Of a DNA stretch of 64,000 bases, positions 44,888 through 53,918 are shown one piece after another. The stretch is from Cellulomonas sp. HZM. GTDB lineage: Bacteria; Actinomycetota; Actinomycetes; Actinomycetales; Cellulomonadaceae. Positions within the stretch are counted from its first letter, which is position 1, and every line of letters begins with the position of its first letter. The notes beneath the pieces are model-generated. The model was not told the DNA's origin, made no database searches, and saw only the letters and a list, made by a program, of their open reading frames with translations. The stretch covers positions 62,001-126,000 of the forward strand of contig NZ_JEOE01000006.1 in NCBI RefSeq assembly GCF_000708885.1, read 5' to 3'. The position numbers and the translations under genes are program-made.

Positions 44888-45814
44888 ATGGCCCTGCCGA
44901 CGTCGATCGACTACGCCTCTCCCGTCCCGCCGCGACGCCCGCTGCCCACGAGCCGAGCCGACTGGGCGCTCGAGCCCGCGCGCGCAGCCGTCCTCGTGCA
45001 CGACCTGCAGCGCTACTTCACGCGGCCGTACGCCCCGGGAAGCGCGGCGCTCGGCGACGCCGTGGCCGCGACGGCCGCGGTGCTCGACGCGGCACGACGC
45101 GCGGGTGTGCCCGTGCTCTACACCGCGCAGCGCGGCGACCAGGACCCGCTCGAGCGGGGGCTGCAGCGCGAGCTGTGGGGACGGGGCATGTCGTCGGCAC
45201 CGCAGGACACCGAGATCCTGCCGGAGGTCGCGCCGCAGCCCGGCGACACCGTGCTCGTCAAGCACCGGTACAGCGCGTTCGCCCGCAGCGACCTCGCTGC
45301 CCGGCTCGCCGCCGCCGGCCGCGACCAGCTGGTGCTGACCGGGGTGTACGCGCACATCGGCATCACCGCGACCGCGCTCGATGCGTTCCAGCGCGAGGTG
45401 CGGCCGTTCCTGGTGGCCGACGCGGTCGCCGACCTCGGGGCCGAGCAGCACGCGCGCACGCTCGACCACGTCGCGGCGTGCTGCGGTGTGGTGACCACGG
45501 CGGACGACGTCGTGCGGCGACTCGAGGCCGCCGCGCTGGGGAGCACCCTCGATGGCGCGGACGACGACGAGCTCGACGTCGTGCTGCGCTCCGCGCTCGC
45601 TCGCGTGCTCCCGCCCGAGGTCGTCGAGCGGGCGTTCGCGCAGCCGGGGACCGACCTGTTCGAGCTCGGGCTCAGCTCGCTCGTCGCGTTCGAGCTGCTC
45701 GACGACCTGGCCGACTCCGGGCTCGATGTCGACTTCGGCGACTTCACCCGCAGGCCCACGATCGAGCACCTGCGCGAGCGCGGGCACGAGCGCGACGCCG
45801 CGACGGCCCGATGA
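44888..45814 (+). CDS. entB: Isochorismatase / aryl carrier protein
   Basis: A 308-residue bifunctional EntB/DhbB. The N-terminal isochorismatase domain ('AAVLVHDLQRYFTRPY', 'TVLVKHRYSAFARSDL', 'LTGVYAHIGITATALDAF') cleaves isochorismate to 2,3-dihydro-DHB. The C-terminal aryl carrier domain (about 230-300) carries the phosphopantetheine Ser264 in 'FELGLSSLVAFELL'. The gene starts 59 bases after entE, the only real gap in the operon, at an ATG without a strong ribosome binding site. Its stop overlaps entF (ATGA). Confidence 0.94.
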   Translation: MALPTSIDYASPVPPRRPLPTSRADWALEPARAAVLVHDLQRYFTRPYAPGSAALGDAVAATAAVLDAARRAGVPVLYTAQRGDQDPLERGLQRELWGRGMSSAPQDTEILPEVAPQPGDTVLVKHRYSAFARSDLAARLAAAGRDQLVLTGVYAHIGITATALDAFQREVRPFLVADAVADLGAEQHARTLDHVAACCGVVTTADDVVRRLEAAALGSTLDGADDDELDVVLRSALARVLPPEVVERAFAQPGTDLFELGLSSLVAFELLDDLADSGLDVDFGDFTRRPTIEHLRERGHERDAATAR

Positions 45815-48800
45815 CGCTCCTGGCCACCGCCCGGGAGCCCGGCTCGCCGGGCGCCGCCGAGACCGACGCCCGGACGGGTGCTCACGACTCCGACCACGCG
45901 TGGCTCCCGCTCACCGCGGCGCAGCGCGGCGTGTTCTTCGCGCACCAGCTGGACCCCACGAACCCGTGCTGCACGACCGCGGAGGTGGCCGAGCTCGACG
46001 GGCGCCCCGACGCAGCACGGCTCGCCGCGGCGCTGGGTGCGGCCTACGCGGAGCACGAGCAGCTCCGGGTGGACCTGCGGATCACGGCCGACGGGCCGCA
46101 GCAACGCGTGCGCGCGGCCGCACCGGTGCCCGTCGCGGTCGTCGAGGCGCGGTGCGAGCAGGACGCCCACGACTGGTTGCGCGCGGACCTCGCGCGGCCG
46201 CTCGACGTCATGGCCGGCGAGCTCACGCGGACGGCGCTCGTCGCCCTGCCCGACGGGCGGCACTGGTGGTACCACGCCGCGCACCACGTGGTCCTCGATG
46301 GGTACGGCGCGCAGCAGCTCCTGCGACGCGCGGCCGAGCTGTACGCGGGGGCCGCCCCCGGGAGCGTCCCGAGCCTCGCCTCGGTCGTCGCGGCCGAGCC
46401 TGCACCCGACGACGCGGCGCGACGGTGGTGGCACGAGCGGCTGCGGGACGCCACCGGCACAGGGTCGCTCACGGCGCGCACCGCCCGGCCGTCCGGGGCC
46501 CCCGTGCGGCACACCGTGGTGCTCGACGAGGACCGGCAGCGCCGTGTCGCCGAGGGCGCGAGGCGGCTGGGCGCGAGCCTGCAGGACGTGCTGGTCGCGG
46601 CTGTCGCGACCTACGTCGCACGCATGACGAGGGCACGTTCGTCGCGCGTGGGGATCGCGCTGATGAACCGGTCCCTCGCGGGCGTCGGCGCCCTGGTGAC
46701 CGCCCGCACCGTGTGCACCGCGGTCAACGTGCTCCCGGTCGAGGTCCCCGCAGAGGGTCCGCTGGGCGCGGTCCTCGACGCGACCGCACGCGCGCAGGCG
46801 GACCTGCGGCTGCACCCGTTCGTGCGGCAGGAGGACCTCGCGCGCGAGCTCGAGCGCGAGCGGCCAGGGGCGCGCCTGTTCGGCGTGCAGGTCAACCTCG
46901 TCCCGCTCGACCTGGAGCTCGTGCTCGCGGCGCCGTCGGACGATCGGCCGGCCGGTGCGGCGGAGGGCACCGAGCGGGAGGTCGTGCGGGGAACCGTGCG
47001 CAACCTCGTGGCCGGACCGGTCGAGGACATGACGGTGACGCTCCGCGGCGTGCCAGGGCGTGGTCGGCACGTGCGGCTCGAGCTCGACGCGAACCCCGCG
47101 CTGCACGACGAGGAGGACGTCCGGCGCCACGCCGAGCGTCTCGTGGACTGGCTCGAGACCCTCGCCGGGGCGAGCCGGGCCGACGAGGTCGACGACCTCG
47201 ACCTCGTCGGCCCGCGCGAGCGCGAGCTCGTCGTCGGCACGTTCAACGCCACCGACCACCCGCGCACGTCCGCGACCCTGGGCCGGCGGTTCGCCGCGCA
47301 GGCTGTGGCGACGCCCGGTGCGACCGCGCTCGTGCACGGCGACGCGTCACGGACGTACGACGACCTGCTCGCTGCGGCGCAGCGCGTCGCGGCGGGCCTG
47401 CGCGACCGCGGGGTCGGTCCGGGCGACGTCGTCGGCGTCGCCCTGCCGCGGTCGTTCGCGCTGTTCGAGACGGTCCACGCGATCGCGCTGCTCGGCGCCG
47501 TCTACCTCCCGCTGGACCCGGACCTGCCGCCCGCGCGCACGGCGTCGATGGTGCAGGACGCCGGCGCGACGATCGTCGTGACCCCCGACGACGTCCCCGC
47601 CGGCACCGGCCCGGTCGAGATCCCCGACGACGTCGACGCGCCCGCGTACGTGCTGTTCACGTCCGGCTCGACGGGTCGCCCCAAGGGCGTCGTCGTCGGC
47701 CACCGCGCGATCGACAACCGCCTCGCGTGGATGCAGCACCACCTCCCGCTGCACGCGGGCGACCGGGTGCTGCACAAGACCCCGATCTCGTTCGACGTGT
47801 CCGTGTGGGAGCTGTTCTGGCCGCTGCAGGTGGGCGCGACGGTCGTCGTGGCCGATCCGGGCGCCCACCGCGACCCGCGCGCGATCGCCGACCTCGTGGT
47901 CACGCACCACATCGGGACGCTGCACTTCGTGCCCTCGATGCTGCGCGCGCTGCTGGCGGACCGCACGAGCCGCGAGCGCGTCGCGCAGGGCCGTGTGCGC
48001 ACCCTGGTCACGAGCGGTGAGGCGCTCGCCCCCGACCTCGTGCAGGGCGCGCGCGAGTCGTTCGGCGTCACGCCCGTGAACCTCTACGGCCCGACCGAGG
48101 CCGCGATCGACGTGACGAGCTGGGACTGCGTCGGCGACGAGGACGACGTGCCGATCGGGCGCCCCGTGTGGAACACGGCCTGCTACGTGCTCGACGAGCG
48201 GCGACGCCCGCTGCCGGTCGGTGCCACCGGCGAGCTCTGGCTCGGCGGCGTCCAGCTCGCCGCCGGGTACGCGGGACGGCCGGACCTCACGGCGGAGCGC
48301 TTCGTGGACGACCCGTTCCGGCCCGGCGGTCGGATGTACCGCACGGGCGACCTCGCGGCGTGGCGACCCGACGGCGCGCTGCGGTACCTCGGACGCGTCG
48401 ACGACCAGGTGAAGCTCCGGGGACAGCGCGTAGAGCTCGGTGAGATCGAGCAGGCGGTGGCCGGGACGCCGGGCACCGACGCGGTCGTCGCGGGGATGGT
48501 CGGCGAGCAGCTCGTCGTGTGGTTCGTGCCGACGGCCGGGTCCGACGGTGGTGCGGTGGTCGGTGCGCTGCGCGCCGCTGCCGAGGCACGCCTGCCCGCG
48601 TCGTTCCTTCCGCACCACTGGGTGCCCGTCGACGCGGTCCCCGTCACGACGAGCGGCAAGGCGGACCGCCCCGCGCTCGCGCGCACCCACCCGCCGGCCC
48701 CCGAGGCCACGGCGGGCTCCGGGCCCACCGGGTTCCTCGAGCAACGCGTGTGCGCGGCCGTCGCCGACGTCCTCGGTCTCGCGTCCGCGGGGCGCGACGA

Positions 48801-49737
48801 CGACTTCTTCACCCTCGGGGGCGACTCCTTGTCCGTGCTGCGGCTCGTGGCGGCGCTCGACGACGACCTCGGCAGACGGCTCACGATCGCCGACGCCTTC
48901 GCGCACCCCACCCCGCGCGCGCTGGCACGACTCCTCGGGGACGGGGCCGGAGACGGCCACGCGATCGACGAGGTGCTCACGCTGCGGCCGGGCGCCGGTC
49001 GGACGCCGCTGTTCCTGCTGCCCCCGGCGGGCGGGCTCGGCTGGTGCTACGCCGGTCTGCTGCGCTCGCTGCCGCCCGACCTGCCCGTGCACACCGTCCA
49101 GGCCCCGGGGCTCGCCGAGGGACGACCCGACCCCGTGGCCGACCTGCACGCGCTCGCCGCACGGCAGCTCGCGGCCATCCGCACGGTCGTGGGCGACGGC
49201 CCGTTCCACGTCGCGGGCTGGTCGCTCGGCGGCATGGCGGCGCACCAGGTCGCCGCGACCGCGCGCGCCGACGGGCAGCACGTGGGCGCGGTCGTCCTGC
49301 TCGACGCCTACCCGGCCGAGCAGTGGTCGCACCTCGCGGAGCCCACGGAGCAGGACACGCTCGTGGGCGTGCTGCGGCTCGGTGGCCTCGACGCGGCCCC
49401 CGACGAGCCGCTGGACCGTGACGCGGTGCTCGAGCGGTTGCGCACGTCCGGCAGCGCGGTCGGCTCGCTCCCGGAGGCGACGCTCCGAGGGTGCGTCGTC
49501 TCGGTCGTCGAGGCGAGCAGGATCGTGCGGACGTCGGCGCACGACGTCCTGGAGGGCGACGCGACGCTCGTGGTCGCGGGCGCCCCGCGGCCCGAGACCT
49601 GGCTCGACCCGCGAGGCTGGGCCGCGCACGTGCGCGGCGAGCTGCGCGTGGTCGAGGTCGCCGCGTCGCACGGCGAGCTGGTCCGTCGGCCGGTCGCCGA
49701 CGACGTCGGCGCCCTGATCGCCGCGCTCGTCACGTGA
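45811..49737 (+). CDS. entF: Serine-activating NRPS, C-A-PCP-TE
   Basis: 1308 residues, close to the E. coli EntF length (1293). The condensation domain has HHVVLDG (HHxxxDG motif) at 158-164. The adenylation domain has LFTSGSTG at 615-622. Its specificity residues read D-V-W-H-V-S-L-I-D-K, against the serine code D-V-W-H-(L/F)-S-L-V-D-K. The peptidyl carrier has Ser1006 in 'LGGDSLSVLRL'. The thioesterase has Ser1138 in 'GWSLGG' and His1287. One module with a terminal thioesterase suggests iterative use: DHB-Ser, probably trimerised to an enterobactin-like lactone. Overlaps entB and entD. No MbtH-like partner is visible. Confidence 0.93.
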   Translation: MTLLATAREPGSPGAAETDARTGAHDSDHAWLPLTAAQRGVFFAHQLDPTNPCCTTAEVAELDGRPDAARLAAALGAAYAEHEQLRVDLRITADGPQQRVRAAAPVPVAVVEARCEQDAHDWLRADLARPLDVMAGELTRTALVALPDGRHWWYHAAHHVVLDGYGAQQLLRRAAELYAGAAPGSVPSLASVVAAEPAPDDAARRWWHERLRDATGTGSLTARTARPSGAPVRHTVVLDEDRQRRVAEGARRLGASLQDVLVAAVATYVARMTRARSSRVGIALMNRSLAGVGALVTARTVCTAVNVLPVEVPAEGPLGAVLDATARAQADLRLHPFVRQEDLARELERERPGARLFGVQVNLVPLDLELVLAAPSDDRPAGAAEGTEREVVRGTVRNLVAGPVEDMTVTLRGVPGRGRHVRLELDANPALHDEEDVRRHAERLVDWLETLAGASRADEVDDLDLVGPRERELVVGTFNATDHPRTSATLGRRFAAQAVATPGATALVHGDASRTYDDLLAAAQRVAAGLRDRGVGPGDVVGVALPRSFALFETVHAIALLGAVYLPLDPDLPPARTASMVQDAGATIVVTPDDVPAGTGPVEIPDDVDAPAYVLFTSGSTGRPKGVVVGHRAIDNRLAWMQHHLPLHAGDRVLHKTPISFDVSVWELFWPLQVGATVVVADPGAHRDPRAIADLVVTHHIGTLHFVPSMLRALLADRTSRERVAQGRVRTLVTSGEALAPDLVQGARESFGVTPVNLYGPTEAAIDVTSWDCVGDEDDVPIGRPVWNTACYVLDERRRPLPVGATGELWLGGVQLAAGYAGRPDLTAERFVDDPFRPGGRMYRTGDLAAWRPDGALRYLGRVDDQVKLRGQRVELGEIEQAVAGTPGTDAVVAGMVGEQLVVWFVPTAGSDGGAVVGALRAAAEARLPASFLPHHWVPVDAVPVTTSGKADRPALARTHPPAPEATAGSGPTGFLEQRVCAAVADVLGLASAGRDDDFFTLGGDSLSVLRLVAALDDDLGRRLTIADAFAHPTPRALARLLGDGAGDGHAIDEVLTLRPGAGRTPLFLLPPAGGLGWCYAGLLRSLPPDLPVHTVQAPGLAEGRPDPVADLHALAARQLAAIRTVVGDGPFHVAGWSLGGMAAHQVAATARADGQHVGAVVLLDAYPAEQWSHLAEPTEQDTLVGVLRLGGLDAAPDEPLDRDAVLERLRTSGSAVGSLPEATLRGCVVSVVEASRIVRTSAHDVLEGDATLVVAGAPRPETWLDPRGWAAHVRGELRVVEVAASHGELVRRPVADDVGALIAALVT

Positions 49738-50366
49738 GCGAGCGCGTGGTCGTCCGGTTCGTGCGCACCGACGACGCGGCCGACGACCGCCTGCTGACGC
49801 CCGCGGAACGCACCCGGCGCGACCGGCTCGTGCACCCGGCCGACCGCGCCGCGTTCACCGCGGCGCACGTGCTCGTGCGCGAGTGCGCGGCGACGGCGCT
49901 CGGGATCGAGGCGCACGACGTCGACCTCGTGCAGCGCTGCGACACCTGCGGTGCGCGAGGGCACGGTCGCCCCGCGCTCGCGGACCGGCCCGACGTCGGC
50001 GTGAGCCTCTCCCACACGCGCGGCTGGGTCGCTGCGATCGCCGCGCTACGCGCCGGGTCGGGCCCGGTCCGGGTGGGGATCGACGTCGAGCTCGTGCGTC
50101 CCGTGCCCGCCTCCGCGTTCAGCGTCCGCGAACGTCGTTGGCTCCGGGGCCGGCCCGAGAACGACGCCACGGCCCTCTGGACGCGCAAGGAGGCCCTGGT
50201 GAAGTCGGGAGCCGGATCGCTCGAGCACGTCCGCGACCTCGACGTCCTGGGATCGACGCACCGGCCGCCCCGGGAGCCGGCCCGAACCGTCGAGGGTCGA
50301 GAGGTCCACGGGTGGTCGGGGCCGGGCGTCGTCGGCGCGTGGGCGAGCGACCTCCCGCTCACGTGA
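49734..50366 (+). CDS. entD: Sfp/EntD-type 4'-phosphopantetheinyl transferase
   Basis: A 210-residue PPTase that would activate the carrier domains of EntB and EntF. Motifs: 'GRPALADRPDVGVSLSHT', 'VGIDVELVRP' (Mg-binding Asp and Glu) and 'ALWTRKEALVKSGAG'. The GTG overlaps the entF stop (GTGA). It is slightly shorter than Sfp (224). The 3' end overlaps the opposite metallo-beta-lactamase gene by 8 bases. Last gene of the operon. Confidence 0.92.
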   Translation: MSERVVVRFVRTDDAADDRLLTPAERTRRDRLVHPADRAAFTAAHVLVRECAATALGIEAHDVDLVQRCDTCGARGHGRPALADRPDVGVSLSHTRGWVAAIAALRAGSGPVRVGIDVELVRPVPASAFSVRERRWLRGRPENDATALWTRKEALVKSGAGSLEHVRDLDVLGSTHRPPREPARTVEGREVHGWSGPGVVGAWASDLPLT

Positions 50367-51147
50367 GCCGACGGCGTCCCCGGACCTCGGTCGGGACTCC
50401 GCGAGGGACCACGACGAGCCGGTCGGCTCGACCTGCCCTCGCGAAACGGTCGACGACGGCAGACACCGGGTCGACGAAGTGTGCCCAGTCGCTGTGGTGC
50501 ACGGGGACGACGACCGCCTCGACGAGCAGGTCGGCGACGGCGCTCGCGCGAGCGGCGTCGAGCGTGAGCGGCTCGTCCGGGAACCGTCCCACGTCTGCCC
50601 CGCCGACGAAGAGCAGCGCGAGCTCGATCCCTCCGAAGCGACGGGCGATCGCGGCGACCACGTCGATCGACGCGTTGTCCCCGGACACGTAGACCGTCGG
50701 TTCCCCGGTGGCCTCGAGCACGAAACCTGTGACGTGACCCGTGAGCGCCTCGGCACCCTCGGGACCGTGCCGCGCGGGGACCGCAGTGACGACGACGTCG
50801 CCCAGGTCGACCTGCTCCCACGGCTCGAGCCCGCGAACACCTGTGATCCGCGCCGCGGCGTCCGGTGTGGAGAGCACGACCGGGACGCGTGCGAGAACGT
50901 CCCGACCCGCGTGGTCGAGGTTGTCGGCGTGCTGGTCGTGCGAGAGCAGGACCACGTCGATCGGGCCGAGGGCCTCGGGCTGCAGGGCGGGGCCCACGAG
51001 CTTGCGCAGCGTGACCCCGTTGTCGTAGTCGCCCGGCTGGTCGAAGGTCGGGTCCGTGAGGAACGTGCGTCCTGCGTACGTGAACGCGATCGTCGGACCG
51101 CCGACGAAGGTGGCGGTGGTGAGGACGTCGTCAGTGGTGGTGGTCAT
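50359..51147 (-). CDS. Metallo-beta-lactamase fold hydrolase
   Basis: A 262-residue UlaG-like MBL-fold protein with 'LLSHDQHADNLDHAG' as the metal motif (Gln in place of the usual third-position His, which is tolerated in this branch), 'VPARHGPEGAE', 'YVSGDNASID' and 'VPVHHSDWAHF'. The ATG at 51147 is chosen at the start of conserved sequence. It is divergent from the AraC regulator gene (73 bases apart), a common regulator-target layout. A role in siderophore hydrolysis cannot be excluded but nothing in the sequence shows it. Confidence 0.75.
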   Translation of the reverse strand: MTTTTDDVLTTATFVGGPTIAFTYAGRTFLTDPTFDQPGDYDNGVTLRKLVGPALQPEALGPIDVVLLSHDQHADNLDHAGRDVLARVPVVLSTPDAAARITGVRGLEPWEQVDLGDVVVTAVPARHGPEGAEALTGHVTGFVLEATGEPTVYVSGDNASIDVVAAIARRFGGIELALLFVGGADVGRFPDEPLTLDAARASAVADLLVEAVVVPVHHSDWAHFVDPVSAVVDRFARAGRADRLVVVPRGVPTEVRGRRRLT

Positions 51148-51207
51148 GGGGACGACGGTGCCGCACCCCGCTGCTCCGCCGACAGTGGCCCTGGAGACGT
51201 CTGTCGA

Positions 51208-51213
51208 TAAGAT
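51208..51213 (+). promoter_or_regulatory. -10 element of the araC-type gene
   Basis: TAAGAT ends 6 bases before the ATG at 51220 and there is no Shine-Dalgarno sequence, so a leaderless transcript is predicted. Confidence 0.55.
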
Positions 51214-51219
51214 CGGGCC

Positions 51220-52245
51220 ATGCTCCACGAGGTCGCGGTCGTCGCGTTCCACGGCATCAGCTCGTTCCATCTCGCTGCACCGTCCGCCGTGCTCGGCGCG
51301 CAGGTCGACGGCTCGCTCCTCGAGCCCGGCGCGGGCGCGCCCGGTGTCGGCACGCCCGGCGAACGCGCCGCGCGCACGCTGCCGTACCGGGTGACCGTGT
51401 GCGCGGAGCGGCCCGGCGGGATCTCCACCACCGCCGGGTACGACGTCGTCGTGCGCCGCGGGCTCGACGCGGTCGCGACGGCCGACACCGTCGTCCTGCC
51501 GAGCTGGGACCTCGGTGCCGAGCCCTCGGAGGTGCTGCTCGACGCCGTGCGCGGCGCGCACGCTCGCGGTGCACGTGTCGTCGGACTGTGCCTCGGTGCG
51601 TTCGTCGTCGCCGCGTCGGGGATCGCGGACGGTCGAGAGGTCGCCACCCACTGGCACGCCGCCGACGAGCTCGCGTCGCGCTACCCCGCGGTCCGGGTGC
51701 GGTCAGACGTGCTGTGGTGCGACGACGGCGACGTCGTGACGTCCGCGGGTGTCGCCGCCGCGCTCGACTGCTGCCTGCACGTCGTCCGCTCGGACCACGG
51801 TGAGCGGGTCGCGTCCGCCGTGGCCCGCTCGCTCGTGCTCGCACCGCACCGCGACGGCTCGCAGGCACAGTTCATCCCCGCTCCCGTCGCCGCTGCGCCG
51901 GGACCCGACCCTCTCGAGACGGCGATGGCCTGGGCGTCGTCACGGCTCGACGCGCCGCTCGACCTCGACCGCTGGGCACGCGAGGCGACGATGTCGCGAC
52001 GCACGTTCACGCGCCGCTTCCGCGCCCGCACGGGCACGAGCCCGGCACAGTGGCTGCTCGAGCGGCGGCTCACGCATGCCCGGCTGCTGCTCGAGACCTC
52101 GACGATGCCGGTCGAGTCCGTCGCCCGCGCCTGCGGGTACACGACGGCGGCCGCGCTACGGCAGCACTTCTCGGCGCGCTACGGCACGAGCCCCAGCCGG
52201 CACCGCGACGCGTTCGGCGCTACGCCTCCACCACGACGGGGATGA
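51220..52245 (+). CDS. GlxA-type AraC regulator with a DJ-1/PfpI domain
   Basis: A 341-residue regulator. The N-terminal amidotransferase-like domain (DJ-1/PfpI) has Cys124 in 'GLCLGAFVVA'. The C-terminal AraC DNA-binding domain (about 225-335) has two HTHs: 'LDRWAREATMSRRTFTRRF' and 'VESVARACGYTTAAALRQHF'. Such proteins sense small molecules or redox state; the target is unknown. The most likely one by layout is the divergent MBL gene. Its 3' end overlaps rnj (opposite strand) by 26 bases. Confidence 0.88.
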   Translation: MLHEVAVVAFHGISSFHLAAPSAVLGAQVDGSLLEPGAGAPGVGTPGERAARTLPYRVTVCAERPGGISTTAGYDVVVRRGLDAVATADTVVLPSWDLGAEPSEVLLDAVRGAHARGARVVGLCLGAFVVAASGIADGREVATHWHAADELASRYPAVRVRSDVLWCDDGDVVTSAGVAAALDCCLHVVRSDHGERVASAVARSLVLAPHRDGSQAQFIPAPVAAAPGPDPLETAMAWASSRLDAPLDLDRWAREATMSRRTFTRRFRARTGTSPAQWLLERRLTHARLLLETSTMPVESVARACGYTTAAALRQHFSARYGTSPSRHRDAFGATPPPRRG

Positions 52246-53905
52246 TCATCGGCCGGCGACGCAGACGGTTCGACACCCAGCGTCCGACGACCCGACGCAT
52301 CACCTGCTGGAGCTGGTGCGTGTCCGTGGCGCCGCCCAGGATCGACTCCTCCAGCGCGCGCGTCACGTCCGGGAGGATCTCCTCGAACACCGCGTCCTGC
52401 TCGGCGAACCCACGCGCGTGGATCTGCGGACCCGCGAGCACCTTGCCGTCCGCCGACGACACGACCGCGAAGATCGAGATGAACCCCTCGTCGCCGAGGA
52501 TGCGCCGGTCCTTGAGCTCGGCGTCGGTGATCTCGCCGACCGACGAGCCGTCGACGTACACGTACCCGCACGGCACGGCTCCCACGACGGACGCGACGCC
52601 GTCGACGAGGTCCACGACCACGCCGTCCTCGGCGAGCACCACACGGTCCGCCGGCACGCCCGTCTGCACCGCGAGCGCAGCGTTCGCGACGAGGTGACGC
52701 ACCTCGCCGTGCACGGGCATGACGTTCTTGGGCCGCAGGATGTTGTAGCAGTACAGGAGCTCGCCCGCCGAGGCGTGGCCCGAGACGTGCACCTTGGCGT
52801 TGCCCGAGTGCACGACGCGCGCGCCGAGCCTCGTCAGGCCGTTGATCACGCGGAAGACGGCGTTCTCGTTGCCCGGGATGAGCGACGACGCCAGGATCAC
52901 CGTGTCACCGGGTCCGACCGAGACCTTGTGGTCGTTGTTCGCGATGCGCGACAGCGCGGCCATGGGCTCGCCCTGCGAGCCGGTGCACATGAGCACGATC
53001 TCGTCGTCCGGCAGGTCGCCGACCCGCTTGAGGTCGATCAGTACGTCGTCGGGCACCTTGAGGTAGCCGAGGTCCGCCGCGATCGCCATGTTGCGCACCA
53101 TCGAGCGGCCGACGAGCGCGACGCGCCGCCCGTGCGCCGCGGCGGCGTCGAGCACCTGCTGCACGCGGTGCACGTGCGACGAGAACGACGCGACGATGAT
53201 CCGCTTGCCCGACTCGGCGAACACCTGGTCGAGCACCGGACCGATGCCGCGCTCCTGCGCGACGAACCCCGGGACCTCGGCGTTGGTGGAGTCGACCATG
53301 AACAGGTCGACGCCCTTCTCCCCCAGCCGCGCGAACGCCCGCAGGTCGGTGATGCGGCCGTCGAGCGGCAGCTGGTCCATCTTGAAGTCGCCGGTGTGCA
53401 GCACGGTGCCGGCGCTCGTCGTCACCGCGACGGCCAGCGCGTCCGGGATCGAGTGGTTCACCGCGACGAACTCGCACGAGAACGCGCCGAGCTGCTCGGT
53501 CTGCCCCTCCTTGACCGCGAGCGTCAGCGGCGCGATGCGGTGCTCCTTGAGCTTCGCCTCGACGAACGCGAGCGTGAGCTGCGACCCGACGAGCGGGATG
53601 TCACGGCGCAGCCGCAGCAGGTACGGCACGGCGCCGATGTGGTCCTCGTGACCGTGCGTGAGGACGATCGCGTCGATGTCGTCGAGCCGGTCCCGGATGT
53701 AGTCGAAGTCCGGGAGGATCAGGTCGACGCCGGGCTGGTGGTCCTCGGGGAACAGCACGCCGCAGTCGATGACGAGCAGGCGTCCGCCGTGCTCGAGCAC
53801 GGCCATGTTGCGGCCGACCTCGCCGAGGCCGCCCAGGGCGACGATGCGCAGGGCTCCGTCGGCGAGCGGCGGCGGGGTGGTCAGCTCGGGGTGGGGGTGA
53901 CTCAT
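52220..53905 (-). CDS. rnj: Ribonuclease J
   Basis: A 561-residue RNase J, 5'-3' exo- and endoribonuclease of the beta-CASP metallo-beta-lactamase family. The zinc motif 'THGHEDH' ends at residue 89. 'VNHSIPDAL', 'HTGDFKMDQ', the beta-CASP 'VDSTNAEVPG' and 'SFSSHVHR', 'SGHAS' and 'MPVHGEVRHL' all match. The ATG at 53905 has AGGAG. It follows dapA by 13 bases, the conserved actinobacterial dapA-rnj pair. Confidence 0.96.
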   Translation of the reverse strand: MSHPHPELTTPPPLADGALRIVALGGLGEVGRNMAVLEHGGRLLVIDCGVLFPEDHQPGVDLILPDFDYIRDRLDDIDAIVLTHGHEDHIGAVPYLLRLRRDIPLVGSQLTLAFVEAKLKEHRIAPLTLAVKEGQTEQLGAFSCEFVAVNHSIPDALAVAVTTSAGTVLHTGDFKMDQLPLDGRITDLRAFARLGEKGVDLFMVDSTNAEVPGFVAQERGIGPVLDQVFAESGKRIIVASFSSHVHRVQQVLDAAAAHGRRVALVGRSMVRNMAIAADLGYLKVPDDVLIDLKRVGDLPDDEIVLMCTGSQGEPMAALSRIANNDHKVSVGPGDTVILASSLIPGNENAVFRVINGLTRLGARVVHSGNAKVHVSGHASAGELLYCYNILRPKNVMPVHGEVRHLVANAALAVQTGVPADRVVLAEDGVVVDLVDGVASVVGAVPCGYVYVDGSSVGEITDAELKDRRILGDEGFISIFAVVSSADGKVLAGPQIHARGFAEQDAVFEEILPDVTRALEESILGGATDTHQLQQVMRRVVGRWVSNRLRRRPMIIPVVVEA

Positions 53906-53918
53906 GGAGCTCCTGGTC

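Noticed and set aside
45811-49737. Threonine-specific adenylation domain (bacillibactin type)
   Set aside because: The specificity residues are close to the serine code and unlike the threonine code D-F-W-N-I-G-M-V-H-K; there is also no glycine module.
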